Below are positions 60,396 through 64,000 of a stretch of DNA of 64,000 bases, piece after piece. A program made the translations under genes and the position numbers. The notes under the pieces are model-generated. The model was not told where the DNA came from. It ran no database searches and saw nothing but the letters and a program-made list of their open reading frames with translations. Numbering within the stretch: position 1 is the stretch's first letter; each line of letters starts with the position of its first letter. The DNA is from Entrophospora sp. SA101 (taxonomy: Eukaryota; Glomeromycota; Glomeromycetes; Entrophosporales; Entrophosporaceae), in the NCBI GenBank assembly GCA_958430865.1, contig CAUDNR010000902.1:27436-91435 (forward strand), written 5' to 3'.

Positions 60396-63136
60396 TTAAT
60401 TAATTATAAATAAATTTTCTTCTTCTTTTCTAATCCATTTCAGCAATGCATGTGATGAAGTGGTTAAAGCAGTTTTTGATATGTGTGGCCTGAATGAAGC
60501 ATAAAGTTCAAATGATGATGTTATCTAAAAAATTATTTTTCAAAGGTCCTCATTAATTAATGAATATATTTTTTTGGTATTGTAGTACAATAATAATAGT
60601 ATTGTTGTAATACACACCCATCCTAGTATGGTTTCAGAATTACTAACACAATAATATACTTTGAGTGGTCTAAATTTAGAATGTATACGATCATGTACAT
60701 GACGATACAATTTAAATAACCTTATTACAAAAAAATTATAATTGATTTGATTGATTAATGAACGAATTTATTTCCAAATGAAAATTAATATGCATATAAA
60801 TATAAATATACCTAAGTTTTTCCTTAGAATTATTATATGGTGCAACGAATGTTGGCAAAGTGTACTGTACATGAATTGTTGACTTATATATAAAATGTCG
60901 TAAACCTGGAACACCAATATCATCTATAGAATAAACAAATAATAATAAGAGGTTGATCTGTTTTAAAATGTAAACTTATAATTTTAAATTTCGTCTTACC
61001 AATAGAATAAGAATCGTTTTGTAAAGCTTCCTCAATTCCCTTTAATGAACCAGTTGATTCCAATTTCTAGAACAAAGAAATCTTTTATGAGCACACAATG
61101 GAAAACAATTATAATAATGATCATTGTCACACATTACCTCAAATATCACATTTCTTGCTTCAGATAATTCATAAAATTTTTCTTTGTCTGTTGATATCAA
61201 TACTAAACATGTATTCACTGCTATATAACACAGATATACATAAAGGAATCCTTTACTGTTAAACCCCGGAAGACATATTGGTGCCCATGATTCATATGAT
61301 TTAAATGACGATGATCCATTTACAGTGTTAAAGATCAAATGAATATCTAGAAAAAAGTTTGTTTAATTTGAATTATTTGTGGCAAAATAAAATATAATTA
61401 TATTACATAAACTGTTAACTTAACATACCTGAAGGGTGCAAGTTATGCTTCCTAGGTCCTAGCGAAGTTATTAATTTACTATCTGTTATTAACATGGCAT
61501 ATAAAAGATCCTAATAATGAAGAAGATGATGATAATAATTGATAATTGTAATTGATGTTGAATCCAAGAAAAATATAAAATATGTAAATATAAACACATA
61601 CTTTAGATCTTGCAAATTGCATTATGCTACCAATTTTATCACGTAATGTTTTACTCATTCTAACACATTGAACTGATCCTAACATAAATCCAAGTTCATG
61701 ATTCATAGATGTTGCAAGATTGTCAAAAAAAGGCTCAGTTCCTAAAACATTATTATCATCGTTTATAATTAGCTTTTTATGTGTATGCATAAAAATATAA
61801 TATATTCCCTAAATATAAACAAACATAAATAATTAACCTCCAAGAAGTTTTCTTAAATCAAAGTTTGTTCTCTGTTCAAAAATTTTTGTTAATTGTTTTG
61901 AAGTTAATTGGCTTAATATTTGATTATATAAATAATTCAATTGTTCTCTAAGCTTTATTTTTTTAAAAAAAAACAATGATGATAAATAAATAAATTTTCA
62001 AAAAAAAACATTCTAATTTTAAATTTAAATTATAATAATAATACCTGTAATTCAGATTCATTAGTCCTTGAAACTGCAACTAAATATAATGGTCCTTTCA
62101 ATAAAAATACAAATTTATGTTGTCCTGCATTTATACACCTTAAGAATCAAAATAATTAAATAATTAACATACTACAAGAGAAAATAGGAAATCTTCAAAT
62201 AATTATGATAAGAATAAAAATAAACCTTATATTATCCCCAGCATCAATAAAAAATGAAATTACAGTTTGTATGATTCCCATATATCCCGATATGCGAGAT
62301 TCATCTCCATATCTATCATCATTATTAACACATATATAAATTATCATTAATCATCATTTTTAAAAAAAACTTATTTGTATCGGATAAATAAATTGTACCG
62401 TGTATAAACAGGTTTTCCTGCACTACTCAATATAAAAAAGTGTTTACTATGTTTAGTCCAAGATGCAGATCCTGGGTCTTTAGATTAATAATAAAACTAA
62501 CATTAATTCAATTCACACACACACATATAAATATATATATTAATCAATAATCTTATCTAACCTTCATTTCCATATTTACGTCGATGTCCAGAATATTCTT
62601 TCATTGAGGAATCAGATTTTGAACGATCTTTTGAAAGCTCATTATTAGCAATTAGACAATCATTGGAATCTGATGATGTGTTCGATTCTGAAAAATAATA
62701 ATGATAAAAATGAATTTTTCATGTATCTTTTTTAAAAAGTATTCTCGCATTAATATATATATTTGCCTATAATTTCTTCACTATCTGAAAGTTCTGAATA
62801 TAAATCACTGTCTTGTTCACTATGCGACGCTTTTCTCTTATGACCATTAAACATGTTTCTGGTGCCTCCAAATGCTGGTAAATAATTATTTGACGGTTGT
62901 TCATTAGAAGAATTCGAGGCAGATCTGTTCATGAGCCCCATAAGATAATCGTCAACGGCAGTATTCTCTTTTATGCGAATATCACTGTTAAAACTTTTTA
63001 TAGAGACAGCAGCTGAAGAATTACGTCTAGCAGCAGCAGGCGAAGAAACCTCTAAAACAAGGTGTGTAGTAGGTTTAGTTTTTAATGTGGTGAATTGAGG
63101 TTGTATTTTTGGGGAAGTGGGCAAATGATGTGACAT
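60396..63136 (-). CDS. MON1: Vacuolar fusion protein MON1 (Rab7 GEF subunit)
   Basis: Thirteen minus-strand exons (62767-63136, 62562-62687, 62399-62477, 62226-62312, 62045-62138, 61838-61952, 61602-61741, 61429-61510, 61138-61346, 61000-61066, 60812-60923, 60618-60720, 60396-60524) give about 570 aa. With CCZ1, MON1 activates Rab7/Ypt7 in endosome-to-vacuole maturation. A disordered Ser-rich N-terminus is followed by three longin domains: [111 protein letters not shown] and [12 protein letters not shown]. The first intron appears to use a GC donor (ATAG|GCAAAT), or an alternative GTGAAG 15 nt earlier, both in frame. Its 3' end converges with MMAA. Confidence 0.93.
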
Positions 63137-64000
63137 TCTTTAAATTAAATATTTAGATATTTTTTTTAACTAAATTTATTCGTTTTTTATATAAATAATA
63201 CATAATTTGTGTCACGGACCTCTCCCTAATGTAACGGATTATAGTATCAAAAAAATTAATGTTAATGTCGTCATCTACTACATCTATCTATCTATCCATC
63301 TATGCGTAGATTGATTATATTAACAAACATTTACAGTGAAGTCACTTAATCGCATGACTTTTTATTGGCTGTGTAGATCCTTTAATCCAAAAACAAAATT
63401 GTAGTTTTGTTTGATACGTCACATTACCATGATCATAAAGCTTAACAGTTTAACATTAATACCAAAATCGGCGTGTTACACGATTTTCTTTATGGACGAA
63501 TTGGAGTATTGAAAATAATATGGGGCATGCTGCAACAAAACCAGACAAAGTGAACATTGGTATTACCAAGAATTTCAGGGATCAGTATTGTTTTTAACAT
63601 CACAATTGTGTTACAATATAATGTGATCATGATATTTGTCTAGACAAAAATAGTTAATATGAAGCTAATTTACATTAGGTCTACAATGGAACCCAAAAAT
63701 TACAGCACCATTAGAAGTATTTTGAAGAAAGAACAAGGTGAAAAATCTTTGCAAACATATTTAGACAAAGAAAAGATTACTTATGAAATTTATCAAGAAG
63801 AATAAATGTTGGAAAAAAAAGCATCATGATGATGCATTATTACCTAATAAAAAGCAGAAATCCTTAGAAGGAAAATAATTTTATTATTACAATATTGATT
63901 TATTTTTTTTTTACTGACTATTATAGTGTAAGTCACTTAGTCGCTGAATTTTTTGTGCTACACCACCATTTTTTGAGAAAAAATTTCCAATCAAAAATGC
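63137..64000. repeat. Repeat-rich right end with pogo-like end motifs
   Basis: CAGTGAAGTCACTTAATCGC (about 63337) and a related GTGTAAGTCACTTAGTCGC (about 63929) occur in the same orientation, resembling ends of pogo/Tigger-type elements. Between them is a copy of the dispersed repeat also seen at 21840-22180, and a short frame at 63688-63807 (MEPKNYSTIRSILKKEQGEK...). No full transposase. (ATCT)n lies near 63280. Confidence 0.5.

Noticed and set aside
60440..60505. Plus-strand exon-like piece (acceptor TTTCAG, then [19 protein letters not shown] and a stop) downstream of MMAA
   Set aside because: The opposite strand encodes the conserved last exon of MON1 ([12 protein letters not shown]), so this is an antisense shadow.

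Overview
The window is a very AT-rich eukaryotic contig with small, densely intron-containing genes (GT-AG introns of roughly 60-280 bp, many carrying ATT/TA microsatellites), long gene-poor stretches, and remnants of Tc1/mariner-type, MITE-like and Pif1-helicase-type repeats. Base composition, intron style, a BTB-BACK-TLDc gene, Pif1-like helicase debris and a set of non-Dikarya genes (PUS10, MMAA, GDP-fucose-type transporter) point to an early-diverging fungus, most likely an arbuscular mycorrhizal fungus of the Rhizophagus type. That identification is inference, not a database result.

Left end (1-10079): a large inverted duplication. Positions 1-4311 are the near-exact reverse complement of 5238-10079 minus one 531-bp segment, and the left arm stops exactly at a 10-N assembly gap (4312-4321). 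Each arm carries a PUS10 gene and a broken Pif1-like helicase fragment; the 3' end of the arginyl-tRNA synthetase gene is also repeated. The complete arginyl-tRNA synthetase gene lies at 9907-12481 (minus).

Middle (12.8-35.6 kb): a cysteine-rich secreted protein with two identical Cys frameworks and KR cleavage sites; an eS24 ribosomal-protein pseudogene; a BTB-BACK-TLDc protein; the GPI-anchor transamidase catalytic subunit (GPI8/PIG-K); an unassigned conserved-looking 125-aa protein; a TIR element with a minisatellite beside an ICT1-like release-factor gene whose GGQ motif is destroyed; an adenylate kinase; a TBC1D13-type Rab GAP; and a disordered protein with an RVxF-like motif.

Desert (35.6-47.2 kb): about 11.6 kb with no gene I can support. 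It holds a diverged tandem duplication, a GC-richer MITE, a Tc1/mariner relic and a BED-like fragment.

Right end (47.2-64 kb): a DUF7137-type secreted/membrane protein with 24-bp tandem repeats; a small unknown protein; ferrochelatase (with the cysteines of a [2Fe-2S] cluster); NUBP2/CFD1 (cytosolic Fe-S scaffold); a SLC35C-type nucleotide-sugar transporter; MMAA (methylmalonyl-CoA mutase/B12 chaperone GTPase, with an apparent 5-nt microexon); MON1 (Rab7 GEF subunit); and more repeats. Haem synthesis, Fe-S assembly, B12-dependent propionate metabolism, GPI anchoring and endolysosomal trafficking are all represented, but these are ordinary scattered eukaryotic genes, not a cluster. Exon boundaries were placed by hand from GT/AG sites, reading frame and recalled family similarity; for the main genes the summed exon lengths are whole codon numbers.
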